Origin: Pseudomonas sp. RIT-562
Lineage (GTDB): Bacteria > Pseudomonadota > Gammaproteobacteria > Pseudomonadales > Pseudomonadaceae
Reading direction: 5' to 3'
Length of the DNA: 64,000 nt
Assembly (NCBI RefSeq): GCF_026241895.1
Contig: NZ_JAPJIV010000018.1
Span: 62,001 to 126,000 of the forward strand
Shown: one piece after another, positions 34,483 to 43,414 of the stretch
How positions within the stretch are numbered: position 1 is the first letter of the stretch
Layout: every line of letters begins with the position of its first letter
The notes under the pieces: generated by a model
The model's input: only the letters and a program-made list of their open reading frames with translations
Told to the model about the DNA's origin: nothing
The model's database searches: none
Translations under genes and position numbers: made by a program

Positions 34483-36114
34483 TTACTTTTTGGACACCAC
34501 GATCGATGTGGTTTCCAGATCCCAGGTGGCGGCGGTTTTACCTTCATCGCGCAGCAGATACTTCAACACCCGACCCTGCGGGTTTTTCGGCAAGCTGCTG
34601 CGAAACTCGATGTAGCGCGGCAAGGCATAGTAGGGCACCGAGTCGGTGGCCCAATGGAACAGCTGCTCCGGGTCTAGCGTCACGCCTTCATGCAGTACGG
34701 CAGTCACCTTCACATCATCCTCGCCTTTATCAGAAGGCACGGCATGCACCGCCACTTCGGCCAGTGCCGGGTGAGAAGCAAAGGCTGCTTCCATTTCAAA
34801 GCTGGAAATGTTCTCCCCCCTGCGACGCATGTAGTCCTTCTTGCGGTCGACAAAGTAGAAGAAGCCATCATCATCGAATTTGCCAACGTCGCCGGTGTGG
34901 AACCACATGTTGCGCATCAGCTTCTGGGTATCCTCCGGACGACGCCAGTAGCCCTGGAACATGATGTCGGGACGGAGCGGGCGCACCACGATTTCGCCAG
35001 GGGAGTTGGGCGGTACTTCCTGATCGAGGTCGTCGACGATCCTAACGTCAAAATCTGCAATACGTTTACCCGACGAGCCGGGCGCGGCGTATTCCCCGGC
35101 AGCCAGCGAAGTGATAACGCAGGCTTCGGTCAGGCCATAGCCGTTGCCGCCTACCAGCTTGGTGCCGAAGCGCTCGCGCCAGATCTTTTTGGTTTCTTCG
35201 GTATAAGGGTTGCCACGGGCGGTATGGATCTGCCCGACGCAGCGCAACATCGCTTCGTTATCTGGCGCCTGGGCGAGGAGGCCGCCCATGCCACCCAGGA
35301 TCGAGGCAATGGTCGCGCCCGAGCGCTCCACTTCCGGCCAGAAATTCGAGACCGAGAACCGCGCAAGAATGGCGGCGCGCGCGCCCACCAGAATGCTGGC
35401 AATGATGGATACACACAGCGCATTCATGTGAAACAGCGGCAGCGGCGTGATGGTGACGTCGTCGGCACTGGCCGGACCGGCACGTAGTTGCAGGCGCGCC
35501 AGATTGCACATGAAGTTGTAGCTGATCATGCAGCCCTTGGAAGGGCCCGTTGTACCCGAGGTGTAAATCAGGCAGGCGAGGTCTGAAGGTTGCGGTTTAT
35601 TGACGAGTGGGGTGGCGTCATGGCCACGCCATTCATCCAGTGGCGCAATACGAATCGGGCAATCAGGAACTGCTTCGAGGGTGCCACGGTGAAGAATGTG
35701 GTGGACGTCCTGCAGTTGTGAGGCGAGCGGGGTGATGCGTGGCAGGTAGGCTGCTTCGCAAATTACCACCGAGGTGCCGGTATCGGCGATCTGATGGCGG
35801 AGGAACTCGCCCTTGAGCGCGGTGTTGATCGGCACACTCACGGCGCAGAGCTTGTTGATGGCCAGCCAGGTGGTGACGGCATCGATATTGTTATCCAGCA
35901 TCGTCAGCACGGTTTCACCGGCCTTGACGCCCAGGGTGGCAAGTGCGTTGGCCATCTTGGTGGAAAGTGAGTCAACCTGAGCATATGTGTATAACTCACC
36001 GCTGAAATCCAGCAATATTTTGTCTGGATGCCTTGCTACCGCGCGATCTAACGCGTCAATGACAGTGTCTCGTTCTCCCACTGCCCAGGTGTCTGGATTT
36101 CCACTGCTACCCAT
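34483..36114 (-). CDS. ditJ: AMP-forming acyl-CoA ligase
   Basis: The product is 543 residues of the ANL superfamily. The phosphate-binding loop reads YTSGTTGPSKGC near residue 185, GNGYGLTEA is the A5 motif near 320, and the hinge region has TGDVGKFDDDG followed by DRKKDYMRRRGENIS. It resembles the CaiC/crotonobetaine branch more than long-chain ligases. It should make the CoA thioester of a resin acid or ring-cleavage acid so that beta-oxidation-like steps can follow. AAAGGAG precedes the start. It is divergent from the TetR gene ditK over 183 bp. Confidence 0.88.
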   Translation of the reverse strand: MGSSGNPDTWAVGERDTVIDALDRAVARHPDKILLDFSGELYTYAQVDSLSTKMANALATLGVKAGETVLTMLDNNIDAVTTWLAINKLCAVSVPINTALKGEFLRHQIADTGTSVVICEAAYLPRITPLASQLQDVHHILHRGTLEAVPDCPIRIAPLDEWRGHDATPLVNKPQPSDLACLIYTSGTTGPSKGCMISYNFMCNLARLQLRAGPASADDVTITPLPLFHMNALCVSIIASILVGARAAILARFSVSNFWPEVERSGATIASILGGMGGLLAQAPDNEAMLRCVGQIHTARGNPYTEETKKIWRERFGTKLVGGNGYGLTEACVITSLAAGEYAAPGSSGKRIADFDVRIVDDLDQEVPPNSPGEIVVRPLRPDIMFQGYWRRPEDTQKLMRNMWFHTGDVGKFDDDGFFYFVDRKKDYMRRRGENISSFEMEAAFASHPALAEVAVHAVPSDKGEDDVKVTAVLHEGVTLDPEQLFHWATDSVPYYALPRYIEFRSSLPKNPQGRVLKYLLRDEGKTAATWDLETTSIVVSKK

Positions 36115-36172
36115 CAGTTTTCTCCTTTAGGCATCCGTAAGCGGTCGGGTTGCCTGATTTTATTTTGAAGAG

Positions 36173-36185
36173 AGAATCTGATTCT
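36173..36185. promoter_or_regulatory. 13-bp palindrome AGAATC-T-GATTCT in the ditJ/ditK gap
   Basis: The arms are 36173-36178 and 36180-36185. It uses the AGAAT/ATTCT halves seen at the putative DitR sites but in the opposite order, so it may be a related or separate operator. Confidence 0.45.
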
Positions 36186-36219
36186 AAATACAAACGTCTT
36201 AAATGTCTTTAGCAATAAG

Positions 36220-36240
36220 TTGAACATATAGTGTTATTTA
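36220..36240 (+). promoter_or_regulatory. AAGTGTYC-like box before ditK
   Basis: TTGAACATATAGTGTTATTT shares TATAGTGTT with the ditI box. It is about 60 bp before the ditK start and 100 bp before the divergent ditJ start. Confidence 0.4.
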
Positions 36241-36297
36241 TGCACAGATCCTGTGCTAACGTTGCACAATCTTTACTCTTCATGAGCCTGTCACGCC

Positions 36298-37029
36298 ATG
36301 CCAAAAGCCGCACCCAAGAAAGCAGAGGCGCCAGCGCCGGCTAGCAAACCCAAAAAAAATGCGCCACCTGAAGCAGGGGCGAGCCCGGCTAAACCCGTCG
36401 AGCGACGTGCTGCTGCCAACTCAGTGGCAGGAACCAAAGTCAAGCCGAATCGCCGTTCGGAAGAAACCATTGCCAACATCCTTAAAGCCACTGAGGAAGT
36501 CGTGCTGATGTCTGGCGCGGATCGTATTTCGATCCTGGATGTGTGCCAGGTAGCGGGCGTTTCCCGTGGCACCTTTTATCGCTATTTCGCTTCGCAAGAG
36601 GACTTGCTGGACACCTTTTCACGCCACAAGCGCGAAAGCTTTCACAGCTCGCTGTCCCAGGAACTCGGTCACATCAGTGATCCTGAAGCGCGCTTGAATG
36701 CGCTGTTTACCTATCTCGACAACTACCTGGAGCAAAGTCGGGCTCGGCGTCTTCTGGTGGTTGCACCCGACTACGCGCTGGGCTTCTTCCGACGGATTTT
36801 CCACGATTCGATCGTGCGCTTTCAGGATGGCCTGGGCATCGTTTTCGACGACTGGGACGAACGCCTCGGGGTGCGTCTTGACCGTGAGCTGATCTGCGAA
36901 ATGATCATTCGTTACGTGTTGAGCGAAATCCTCGTGCCAGAAGCCGCGGGGCGTCGATTGTTCCCGGTCCGGGTGAAAAAACTCCTGGGCGCGCTGATCA
37001 TGGGTTCTACCTCGCGCACCCGCCGCTGA
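36298..37029 (+). CDS. ditK: TetR family transcriptional regulator
   Basis: The product is 243 residues. The first 45 residues are a disordered-looking Lys/Ala/Pro-rich tail, unusual for TetR proteins. A helix-turn-helix follows at about residues 55-100 (ISILDVCQVAGVSRGTFYRY). The C-terminal domain is helical. It is divergent from ditJ, and a regulator of that type, ditK, holds this position in dit clusters. The start has no clear ribosome-binding site, so an internal start is possible; the basic tail could also help DNA binding. A strong terminator follows. Confidence 0.8.
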   Translation: MPKAAPKKAEAPAPASKPKKNAPPEAGASPAKPVERRAAANSVAGTKVKPNRRSEETIANILKATEEVVLMSGADRISILDVCQVAGVSRGTFYRYFASQEDLLDTFSRHKRESFHSSLSQELGHISDPEARLNALFTYLDNYLEQSRARRLLVVAPDYALGFFRRIFHDSIVRFQDGLGIVFDDWDERLGVRLDRELICEMIIRYVLSEILVPEAAGRRLFPVRVKKLLGALIMGSTSRTRR

Positions 37030-37057
37030 CCTTAAAGAACTACCCATCGCGCAAACA

Positions 37058-37082
37058 AAAGCCCCCGTTTATCGGGGGCTTT
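37058..37082 (+). terminator. Rho-independent terminator after ditK
   Basis: AAAGCCCCCG (37058-37067) and CGGGGGCTTT (37073-37082) form a perfect stem with a 5-nt loop and a T-rich end. Confidence 0.85.
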
Positions 37083-37218
37083 GCGTTTCCGTACGCTAAT
37101 TTTTCCCCTCCTGCATTCCACTCTTTTTCGAGGCTGACTCGAAGTTTTGGACCCCTCTAAGCATTTTTCGACGCGAGTTGAGGGCTCTGGGTCAGGCCTC
37201 TCCGCGCGCAAATAAAAT

Positions 37219-37251
37219 AAATTGAACAGTATTTTGATTTCTGCTCAATTT
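37219..37251. promoter_or_regulatory. Inverted repeat upstream of the 37376 amidohydrolase operon
   Basis: AAATTGAACAG (37219-37229) and CTGCTCAATTT (37241-37251) match in 10 of 11 pairs around an 11-nt spacer. This is the main structure in the 346-bp gap between ditK and the amidohydrolase gene; apart from it and the ditK terminator I see nothing else there. Confidence 0.55.
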
Positions 37252-37375
37252 AATCTTAAGCTCTGGTCTTGGCAGTGAGCCGTCGGCTTCCCCTTTTCGC
37301 GGCAATTTGATCCAGGCCACGTGAAGGCACCGCACAAATAACCAACAAAAAGTGCCAACTTCGAGGTACCTAGAC

Positions 37376-38440
37376 ATGCTTATCGATCTTCACGCCCACG
37401 CACCGCACCCTGGCTATTACAACCAGCACCCTCACTGGGGGCCGTTCTTTGAGCAGCACGCCGATGGCGATATCAAGCTGCGTGTCGGTGACTGGATTCT
37501 CGGTCTTGGGTCGCCAGAGCGTAAGGCTGCCGTGCGCTCCGGCAAGGGGCCCAAGCTTGAAGAGTATTTTGCGCGCTGGGCTGATCCGAAAGTGCGCTTG
37601 GCTGGCATGGATGCGGCGGGACAAAACCTGCAGGTCGTGTCCGTACCGTCCCACTGCTACATGTACTGGACCGAAGCCGAATTCGCCGTGCCTTTCGCCC
37701 GTACCGTCAACGAGACATTGGCTGAATACTGCTCCGCAGCTCCTGATCGCTTGATGTTCTGGGCTCACGTGCCTTTGAATGCGCCAGAAGCGGCGGCGGC
37801 TGAATTGCGCTACGCCTGCACCGTACTGGGCGCTAAAGGTCTGGTCGCTGGCGGCGCCAACTTCGGCGGCCTGGAGTTCGATTCGCCGGAACTCGACGTG
37901 GTGTGGAAAACCCTCTGTGATCTGGATCTGCCGATGTTTATTCACGGCTACAACCAGTCGGTCACCTGGGGCAAGAACGCCAACGACGACCGTTACGAAA
38001 CCACCGCCATCGTTGGCATGCAGTACGACGAAAGCCGTTGTTTCTGGAACCTGATTTGCGGCGGCGTACTGGATCGCTTCCCTGACCTTAAGGTGTACAT
38101 CACCCATGGCGGCGGCTATGTCCCGTACCAGCTCGGTCGTCTGGCCAAGACCAACGAGAACCTCGACGTCAAATACAACAAAAAGCCGCTGCTCGAGTAC
38201 ATGAAAAACTTCTACTTCGACGTTGAGCTGCATGAAGTACCGATGCGCCAGGCGTTGGTCGATATCATCGGTGCAGACCATGTGCTGTACGGCAGCAACT
38301 TCGGCGGTAGCGATGCCGTGCGTCACGACCTGACCCATGGCCTGAAGTTGTCCGACGCCGACTTGCGCAAGATTCGCTATGAAAACGCATGCCGCTTGCT
38401 GCACATCGATCCTGCCAAGTTGGGCAAGGTAGGTGCCTGA
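37376..38440 (+). CDS. Amidohydrolase_2 (ACMSD-like metal-dependent decarboxylase/hydrolase)
   Basis: The product is 354 residues. An N-terminal metal motif DLHAHAP, a His in the MFIHGYNQSV segment near residue 200, YITHGGGYVPYQ near 240 and the late acid in LYGSNFGGSDA near 305 define a TIM-barrel amidohydrolase of the ACMSD family. Such enzymes decarboxylate or hydrolyse ring-derived acids. It begins a tight operon with the FAH, dehydrogenase, thiolase and CMD genes. ATG 37376 after GAGGT is chosen over an upstream in-frame start at 37352. In dit nomenclature it may be ditL, which I could not verify. Confidence 0.8.
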   Translation: MLIDLHAHAPHPGYYNQHPHWGPFFEQHADGDIKLRVGDWILGLGSPERKAAVRSGKGPKLEEYFARWADPKVRLAGMDAAGQNLQVVSVPSHCYMYWTEAEFAVPFARTVNETLAEYCSAAPDRLMFWAHVPLNAPEAAAAELRYACTVLGAKGLVAGGANFGGLEFDSPELDVVWKTLCDLDLPMFIHGYNQSVTWGKNANDDRYETTAIVGMQYDESRCFWNLICGGVLDRFPDLKVYITHGGGYVPYQLGRLAKTNENLDVKYNKKPLLEYMKNFYFDVELHEVPMRQALVDIIGADHVLYGSNFGGSDAVRHDLTHGLKLSDADLRKIRYENACRLLHIDPAKLGKVGA

Positions 38441-39291
38441 TGAAGCTGGCACGATGTGAGTATTTTGCTACCGGCGTTTTTTGGGCTGTCGTGGATGAGG
38501 CCCAGGACCAGGTGACGCCAATTTCCGGCAATTTCAAAGATTGGGCGCCCGGCGTGACTGCCGGACGCGGCATCAGTTCGTTGCGATTCGCCGGGCCAGC
38601 GCTCCCCCTTTCCAAAGTGCGCCTGTTGCCGCCGATAGAACCCGTCAACCGGGTGGTCGTGGCTGGCGCTAATTACGCCAAGCATCTGGTGGAGTTTGGA
38701 TTGAGTGCGCCGTCCCAGCCAGTCGCCTTTCTCAAGGCTTATGGCGCGCTGATTGGCGCCAATGACCCGATCCGCTTTCCACCGTTGACTGAGGAGCTCG
38801 ATCACGAAGTTGAATTGGTGGCGGTCATCGGTACTGACGAGATTGACCTGGAAAACCCGCTTGCCTGCGTGCTCGGTTACACCGTCGGCAATGACGTCAG
38901 CGCGCGCGATCTGCAGCGTAGTGGGCCGGCGGGCATCGGCATGGATCTGTTCGCGGCCAAAAGCCAGGATCGGACTACTGGACTTGGTCCCTGGATCGTC
39001 ACGAAGGATGAATTTGCGCAAGGGTCACCAACGCTGCGCCTGACCTTGAAAGTAAATGGTGAGACGCGCCAGGACGGCTCCACCGGCGAAATGACCTGGG
39101 GTGTTGATCATCTGATCCGCTTTGTCCAGCAGCGCTCGAGTTTTGCCTGTGGCGATGTGTTGTTCACGGGATCGCCGGCGGGAGTGGGGATGGGCACCGG
39201 TCTGTTCCTCAAGGAAGGCGATGTGGTCGAAGCCAGCGTCGAAGGCATTGGCACGTTGCGCAATGTGGTCAGTAAAAAGAACCGCGCCTAA
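38440..39291 (+). CDS. FAH family protein
   Basis: The product is 283 residues, the third FAH-fold protein of the cluster. From about residue 68 it shows VAGANYAKHLVEFG, the metal-site region LDHEVELVAVIG, then YTVGNDVSARDLQ and VLFTGSPAGVGMG. Likely reactions are hydrolysis, decarboxylation or isomerisation of an oxo-acid. Its ATG shares one base with the stop of the amidohydrolase gene, so the two are translationally coupled and may act in sequence. Confidence 0.8.
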   Translation: MKLARCEYFATGVFWAVVDEAQDQVTPISGNFKDWAPGVTAGRGISSLRFAGPALPLSKVRLLPPIEPVNRVVVAGANYAKHLVEFGLSAPSQPVAFLKAYGALIGANDPIRFPPLTEELDHEVELVAVIGTDEIDLENPLACVLGYTVGNDVSARDLQRSGPAGIGMDLFAAKSQDRTTGLGPWIVTKDEFAQGSPTLRLTLKVNGETRQDGSTGEMTWGVDHLIRFVQQRSSFACGDVLFTGSPAGVGMGTGLFLKEGDVVEASVEGIGTLRNVVSKKNRA

Positions 39292-39304
39292 TCGAGAGCC
39301 AAAC

Positions 39305-40207
39305 ATGAACGCCAATAAAGAAAAAGTAGTCGTCGTCGGTGCGGGTCTGATGGGCACCGGTATTGCGCATGCGTTCGCCAGCTCCGGTTTCAGTACCTTG
39401 TTGGTCGATACCAATGCCGCCTCCCTGACAAACGCCAGGGCGAGCATCGAAAAAATCCTCGCCGATGGCGTGCGCCTGGGCAAAGTCAGCGAAGAAAAAG
39501 CCCGGCAATCGTTGGCCAATCTACTGACCTGCAGCGACTTGACTGAAGCGGCGAGTGGCGCCAATTGGCTGGTTGAAACAGTCTCAGAGCAGTTGGCAGT
39601 GAAGAAGGCGGTGCTCGCGCAAGCGGCGCCACTGCTGGCACCGGACGCGATTATAGCGACCAATACGTCGGCCCTGAGCGTGACCGAAATTGCGGCGTCA
39701 GTGGAGTGTGCAGATCGCGTGATCGGCATGCACTTCTTCAATCCGGTGCACAAAATGAAACTGGTGGAGCTCGTGCGGGGGCTGGCTACCAGTGATGAGG
39801 TCGTGGCGCGCACGCGTACCTTGTGCGAGCAGATTGGCAAAACCTCGATCATCGTCAATGAGTCACCAGGATTGACCACCAGTCGCATGTCTGCGCTGTT
39901 GGGCAACGAGGCAATGTGGATGCTGCAGGAAGGCACCGCGACCGCTGAAGACATCGACACGGCTCTGCGCCTGGGCTTTAACCATCCGATGGGCCCATTG
40001 GAGCTGGGTGACCTGACTGGTTGGGATACGCGGCTGTCTGTTCTGCGTTATCTGCATCAGACCCTGGGTGAGAAATTCAGGCCGTGCCCGCTGATCATCA
40101 AAATGGTCGCTGCCGGGCGACTGGGGCGAAAGTCAGGGCAGGGGGTTTACCGCTACGAAGACGGTAAACAAGTACCAGGTTCAGGGCTCAAGGCGAGTGC
40201 GTTATGA
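39305..40207 (+). CDS. 3-hydroxyacyl-CoA dehydrogenase
   Basis: The product is 300 residues. The NAD-binding fold starts VVVVGAGLMGTGIAHAFA, TNTSALSVTEIA follows near residue 120, the catalytic His is in GMHFFNPVHKMKLVEL, and the helical C-terminal domain contains FNHPMGPLELGDLTGWD. It oxidises a 3-hydroxyacyl-CoA, so it belongs to the beta-oxidation-like stage. ATG 39305 fits family length; the long upstream reading overlaps the FAH gene. It overlaps the thiolase gene by 4 bp. Probably the ditN position in dit clusters. Confidence 0.88.
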   Translation: MNANKEKVVVVGAGLMGTGIAHAFASSGFSTLLVDTNAASLTNARASIEKILADGVRLGKVSEEKARQSLANLLTCSDLTEAASGANWLVETVSEQLAVKKAVLAQAAPLLAPDAIIATNTSALSVTEIAASVECADRVIGMHFFNPVHKMKLVELVRGLATSDEVVARTRTLCEQIGKTSIIVNESPGLTTSRMSALLGNEAMWMLQEGTATAEDIDTALRLGFNHPMGPLELGDLTGWDTRLSVLRYLHQTLGEKFRPCPLIIKMVAAGRLGRKSGQGVYRYEDGKQVPGSGLKASAL

Positions 40208-41379
40208 AAGACATCGTCATAGTTGATGCGGTACGCACGCCAATCGGCAAGTTCCGCGGCAGCCTGGCCGGCGTGCGCGCCGATCACCTCGGGTCGCTGG
40301 TGCTCAGCCGGTTGCTGGAACGGGTCGATGTGTCGCCGACGTTGGTCGACGATGTGATATTTGGCAATGTCACGCAAATTGGCGAGCAGTCCGCCAACAT
40401 CGCCCGTACAGCCTTGCTCGGTGCCGGTTGGCCGGTCACCGTGCCGGGCCTGACCATCGACCGTAAATGTGGGTCGGGCGAAGTGGCCGTGCATTTGGCC
40501 GTTGGCGCCATCGCGGCTGGATCCGCTGATATCGTGGTGGCAGGTGGTGCGGAAAACATGAGCCGCGTGCCCATGGGCAGTAACCGTGAAATTCACGGCG
40601 AAGCGTTTGGCTGGATGGCAGTGCAACGCTATGAACTGACCAGTCAGGGCGAGGCTGCTGAACGTATCGCCGACAAATGGGCGCTCAGTCGCGATGCGCT
40701 GGATGATTTCGCTTTTGCCAGCCATCAGCGTGCTGCCGCGGCGTCCGATGCTGGTTATTTCGATAATGAAATAGTGCCGGTTGCGGTCGAGGAGCTACGA
40801 GAGCAAGTGCTGACGGAGCCAGTTGCTGTGTTGCGCGAGGACGAAACCATTCGCCGTGATACATCGCGGGAAAAACTGTCGACGCTAAAAACCAGTTTTC
40901 GTCCGGACACCGGTCGAATCACCGCTGGCAACTCGTCACAGATCTCCGACGGAGCAGCGGCATTGCTGTTGATGAGTGCCGAAACCGCGAAAAAACTCGG
41001 GCTCAGGGCTCGAGCGCGGATTGTGGCGTTCACAACCGTCGGGTCCGATCCGACGTTAATGCTCACCGGGCCGATTGCTGCCACCCAAAAGGTGTTGAGC
41101 CAGGCCGGGCTGAACATCAACGACATCGACTTGTTCGAGGTCAATGAAGCGTTTGCCTCGGTGCCGCTAGCCTGGATGCAGGAGACCGGTGTGTCGCACG
41201 ACAAGTTGAACGTCAACGGTGGCGCTATTGCCCTCGGTCATCCATTGGGCGCCAGTGGTGCACGCTTGATGACCACCTTGTTGAACGAGCTTGAGCGCCG
41301 CGGCGGGCGTTTTGGCCTGCAAGCCATTTGCTGCGCCGGCGGCATGGGCACGGCGACCATTATCGAACGGCTCGATTGA
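40204..41379 (+). CDS. Acetyl-CoA acetyltransferase/thiolase
   Basis: The product is 391 residues, a classical thiolase. The acyl-accepting Cys89 is in DRKCGSGEVA, the His site is in ALGHPLGASGAR, and the second Cys is in CCAGGMGTA near the end. It cleaves a 3-oxoacyl-CoA after the dehydrogenase encoded immediately upstream. It is distinct from DitF, which lacks the nucleophilic Cys. Translation is coupled to the upstream gene (ATGA overlap). Probably the ditO position in dit clusters. Confidence 0.9.
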   Translation: MKDIVIVDAVRTPIGKFRGSLAGVRADHLGSLVLSRLLERVDVSPTLVDDVIFGNVTQIGEQSANIARTALLGAGWPVTVPGLTIDRKCGSGEVAVHLAVGAIAAGSADIVVAGGAENMSRVPMGSNREIHGEAFGWMAVQRYELTSQGEAAERIADKWALSRDALDDFAFASHQRAAAASDAGYFDNEIVPVAVEELREQVLTEPVAVLREDETIRRDTSREKLSTLKTSFRPDTGRITAGNSSQISDGAAALLLMSAETAKKLGLRARARIVAFTTVGSDPTLMLTGPIAATQKVLSQAGLNINDIDLFEVNEAFASVPLAWMQETGVSHDKLNVNGGAIALGHPLGASGARLMTTLLNELERRGGRFGLQAICCAGGMGTATIIERLD

Positions 41380-41380
41380 G

Positions 41381-41884
41381 ATGGCGCGCCTACCGCTGAT
41401 CCCACTGGATGCCATGCCGGCTGCGTTGCAAGACGCGGTGGAGCGGGGCCGGCGCAGTCGCATGCTCAGTTCAACGACGCCGGTGCAGGTCTGGGCTCAC
41501 CGACCCAAGGTAGCCCTGGCCTGGCTGGGTTTGATGGAGAGCCTGCACAGCGACAGCCTGCTCGATGAGCGTTTACGCGAGTTGGTGCGGCTGAAAATCG
41601 CCAGCATCACCACTTGCCAGGCCTGCCAACTGGCGCGCAAGTCCGACTCAGTTACTGAAGAGGATATTGCGTGCATGGCGACGGACAGCGAGTCCTTCAC
41701 GCCAGCCGAACGTGCCGCGTTGCGTTATGCCGAGTTGTTTGCCAGCGATTACCTGGAGATCGACGACACGCATTTCTTGCGACTCGGGGAGTTTTTCTCT
41801 GACGCCCAGGTGGCAGAGCTGGGGCTGTACTGCGCCCTGATGTTGGCGGGTGGCCGCATGACACTGGTGCAGCAGGCCTATTGA
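41381..41884 (+). CDS. Carboxymuconolactone decarboxylase-like (AhpD-type) protein
   Basis: The product is 167 residues, all alpha. A CxxC pair is visible in SITTCQACQLARKSD at about residues 74-81, the AhpD-type peroxidase or disulphide motif. A decarboxylase role is less likely with this motif present; thiol-based peroxide removal or a redox helper role is possible. It starts two bases after the thiolase stop and ends the operon that begins at 37376. Confidence 0.75.
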   Translation: MARLPLIPLDAMPAALQDAVERGRRSRMLSSTTPVQVWAHRPKVALAWLGLMESLHSDSLLDERLRELVRLKIASITTCQACQLARKSDSVTEEDIACMATDSESFTPAERAALRYAELFASDYLEIDDTHFLRLGEFFSDAQVAELGLYCALMLAGGRMTLVQQAY

Positions 41885-41914
41885 CACGTCTCGCAGCACA
41901 AATAGTTGATCGAA

Positions 41915-41935
41915 TTATTAATAAGTGTCCAATAC
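41915..41935 (+). promoter_or_regulatory. AAGTGTYC box before ditQ
   Basis: ATTATTAATAAGTGTCCAATA fits the box family. It lies about 90 bp before the ditQ start, farther than at other genes. Confidence 0.45.
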
Positions 41936-42023
41936 CGATCTAGTCAGGCCTATTATCAGCCAGAAGGTATGGCCTTAAGCAGCTACCTGACAAAAAATAA
42001 TGACAAAAATAGCGGAGACGATC

Positions 42024-43301
42024 ATGTCCACACCGGTGCAGAACGATCTGACGAAGGCTTTCACCGACGTAGCCAGTAATTATCGCGGTACCAGCGATAT
42101 CGACCTGCACGCGACTTACCGCGATATGCGCGCCAATTCGCCCGTGCTGCAAGGCAACTTCATGGCAAGTCTGGGCGTGCCGTCGATTGCCGGCCTGGAT
42201 GCCAGCCGGCCAACCTTCACACTGTTCAAATACGACGATGTCATGGCGGTCATGCGTGACGCCGGCACCTTTACCAGCGGTTTTATCGCCGAGGGGCTGG
42301 GTGCGTTTTTCGATGGCTTGATCCTCACTGCAATGGACGGGGATGCTCACAAGAACATCCGTAATCTGCTGCAACCGGTATTCATGCCCGAGACGGTGAA
42401 TCGCTGGAAAGAAACTAAGATCGATCGGGTGATTCGCGAGGAGTATCTCAAGCCGATGGTCCCGGCCAAGGGTGCCGATCTGATGGACTTTGCCCTGTAT
42501 TTTCCGATCCGGGTGATTTACGCGTTGATCGGCTTTCCCGAGGATCGTCCCGAGCAGATCGAGCAGTACGCGGCCTGGGCGCTGGCCATCCTGGCGGGCC
42601 CGCAAGTCGATCCGGAAAAAGCCGCCGCGGCCCGCGGCGCGGCCATGCAGGCCGCTCAGGCTCTGTACGATGTGGTGAAAGTGGTGGTGTCCGAGCGTCG
42701 CGCCGAGGGCGCATCGGGCGATGACCTGATCAGCCGGCTGATCAACGCGGAGTATCAAGGACGGTCGCTGGACGATCATGAAATCGCCACCTTTGTACGC
42801 TCACTGCTCCCGGCTGCCAGCGAAACCACGACTCGCACCTTCGGTACCTTGATGTCGTTGCTGCTGCAAAATCCGGAGGTGCTGGAGCGGGTGCGTAATG
42901 ACCGTAGCCTTGTAAACAAGGCCATCGACGAGGCGGTGCGCTTCGAGCCTGTGGCCACCTTCAAGGTGCGTCAGGCCGCCAAGGACCTGGAGATCCGCGG
43001 TGTAGCCATCCCCAAAGGGGCAATGGTGCAATGCATCGTGACCTCGGCCAATCGCGACGAAGATGCATTCGAAAACGCCGATAAATTCGACATCGACCGC
43101 AAGCCCAAACCTTCGTTTGGCTTCGGCTTTGGCCCACACATGTGTATCGGTCAATTCGTGGCCAAAACCGAGATCAACTGCGCACTGAATGCGATCCTCG
43201 ACCTGATGCCCAACATCCGTCTCGACCCTGACAAACCCGGGCCGCAGATCGTCGGCGCACAGCTGCGCGGTCCGCACTATTTGCACGTGCTGTGGGACTG
43301 A
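42024..43301 (+). CDS. ditQ: Cytochrome P450, CYP226-type
   Basis: The product is 425 residues. The I-helix reads LLPAASETTTR, the ExxR pair appears in DEAVRFEP, and the haem loop FGFGFGPHMC gives Cys374 as ligand. It is a close paralogue of the P450 at 12340. DitQ is needed for growth on dehydroabietic acid in BKME-9 and LB400 and binds that acid, hydroxylating it at C7. Its place beside the core cluster favours DitQ over DitU. ATG 42024 follows GGAG at 42014-42017; an in-frame ATG at 42000 is less likely. It is transcribed alone. Confidence 0.85.
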   Translation: MSTPVQNDLTKAFTDVASNYRGTSDIDLHATYRDMRANSPVLQGNFMASLGVPSIAGLDASRPTFTLFKYDDVMAVMRDAGTFTSGFIAEGLGAFFDGLILTAMDGDAHKNIRNLLQPVFMPETVNRWKETKIDRVIREEYLKPMVPAKGADLMDFALYFPIRVIYALIGFPEDRPEQIEQYAAWALAILAGPQVDPEKAAAARGAAMQAAQALYDVVKVVVSERRAEGASGDDLISRLINAEYQGRSLDDHEIATFVRSLLPAASETTTRTFGTLMSLLLQNPEVLERVRNDRSLVNKAIDEAVRFEPVATFKVRQAAKDLEIRGVAIPKGAMVQCIVTSANRDEDAFENADKFDIDRKPKPSFGFGFGPHMCIGQFVAKTEINCALNAILDLMPNIRLDPDKPGPQIVGAQLRGPHYLHVLWD

Positions 43302-43352
43302 TGGAGATGCGCACTCGATTTAATATGAACAGATTCAAAAAATGTGTTTAAT

Positions 43353-43378
43353 TAAATAGAGATGTGCACTATGATTCA
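43353..43378 (+). promoter_or_regulatory. AAGTGTYC-like box before the 43415 amidohydrolase
   Basis: AAATAGAGATGTGCACTATGATTC resembles AAATAGAGAAAGTGTCTTATATTTC before ditA1 almost base for base outside the core. It starts about 60 bp before the gene. Confidence 0.5.
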
Positions 43379-43414
43379 GGCACAACAACAAGCCCGAATG
43401 CGAAGGGGAAAACA

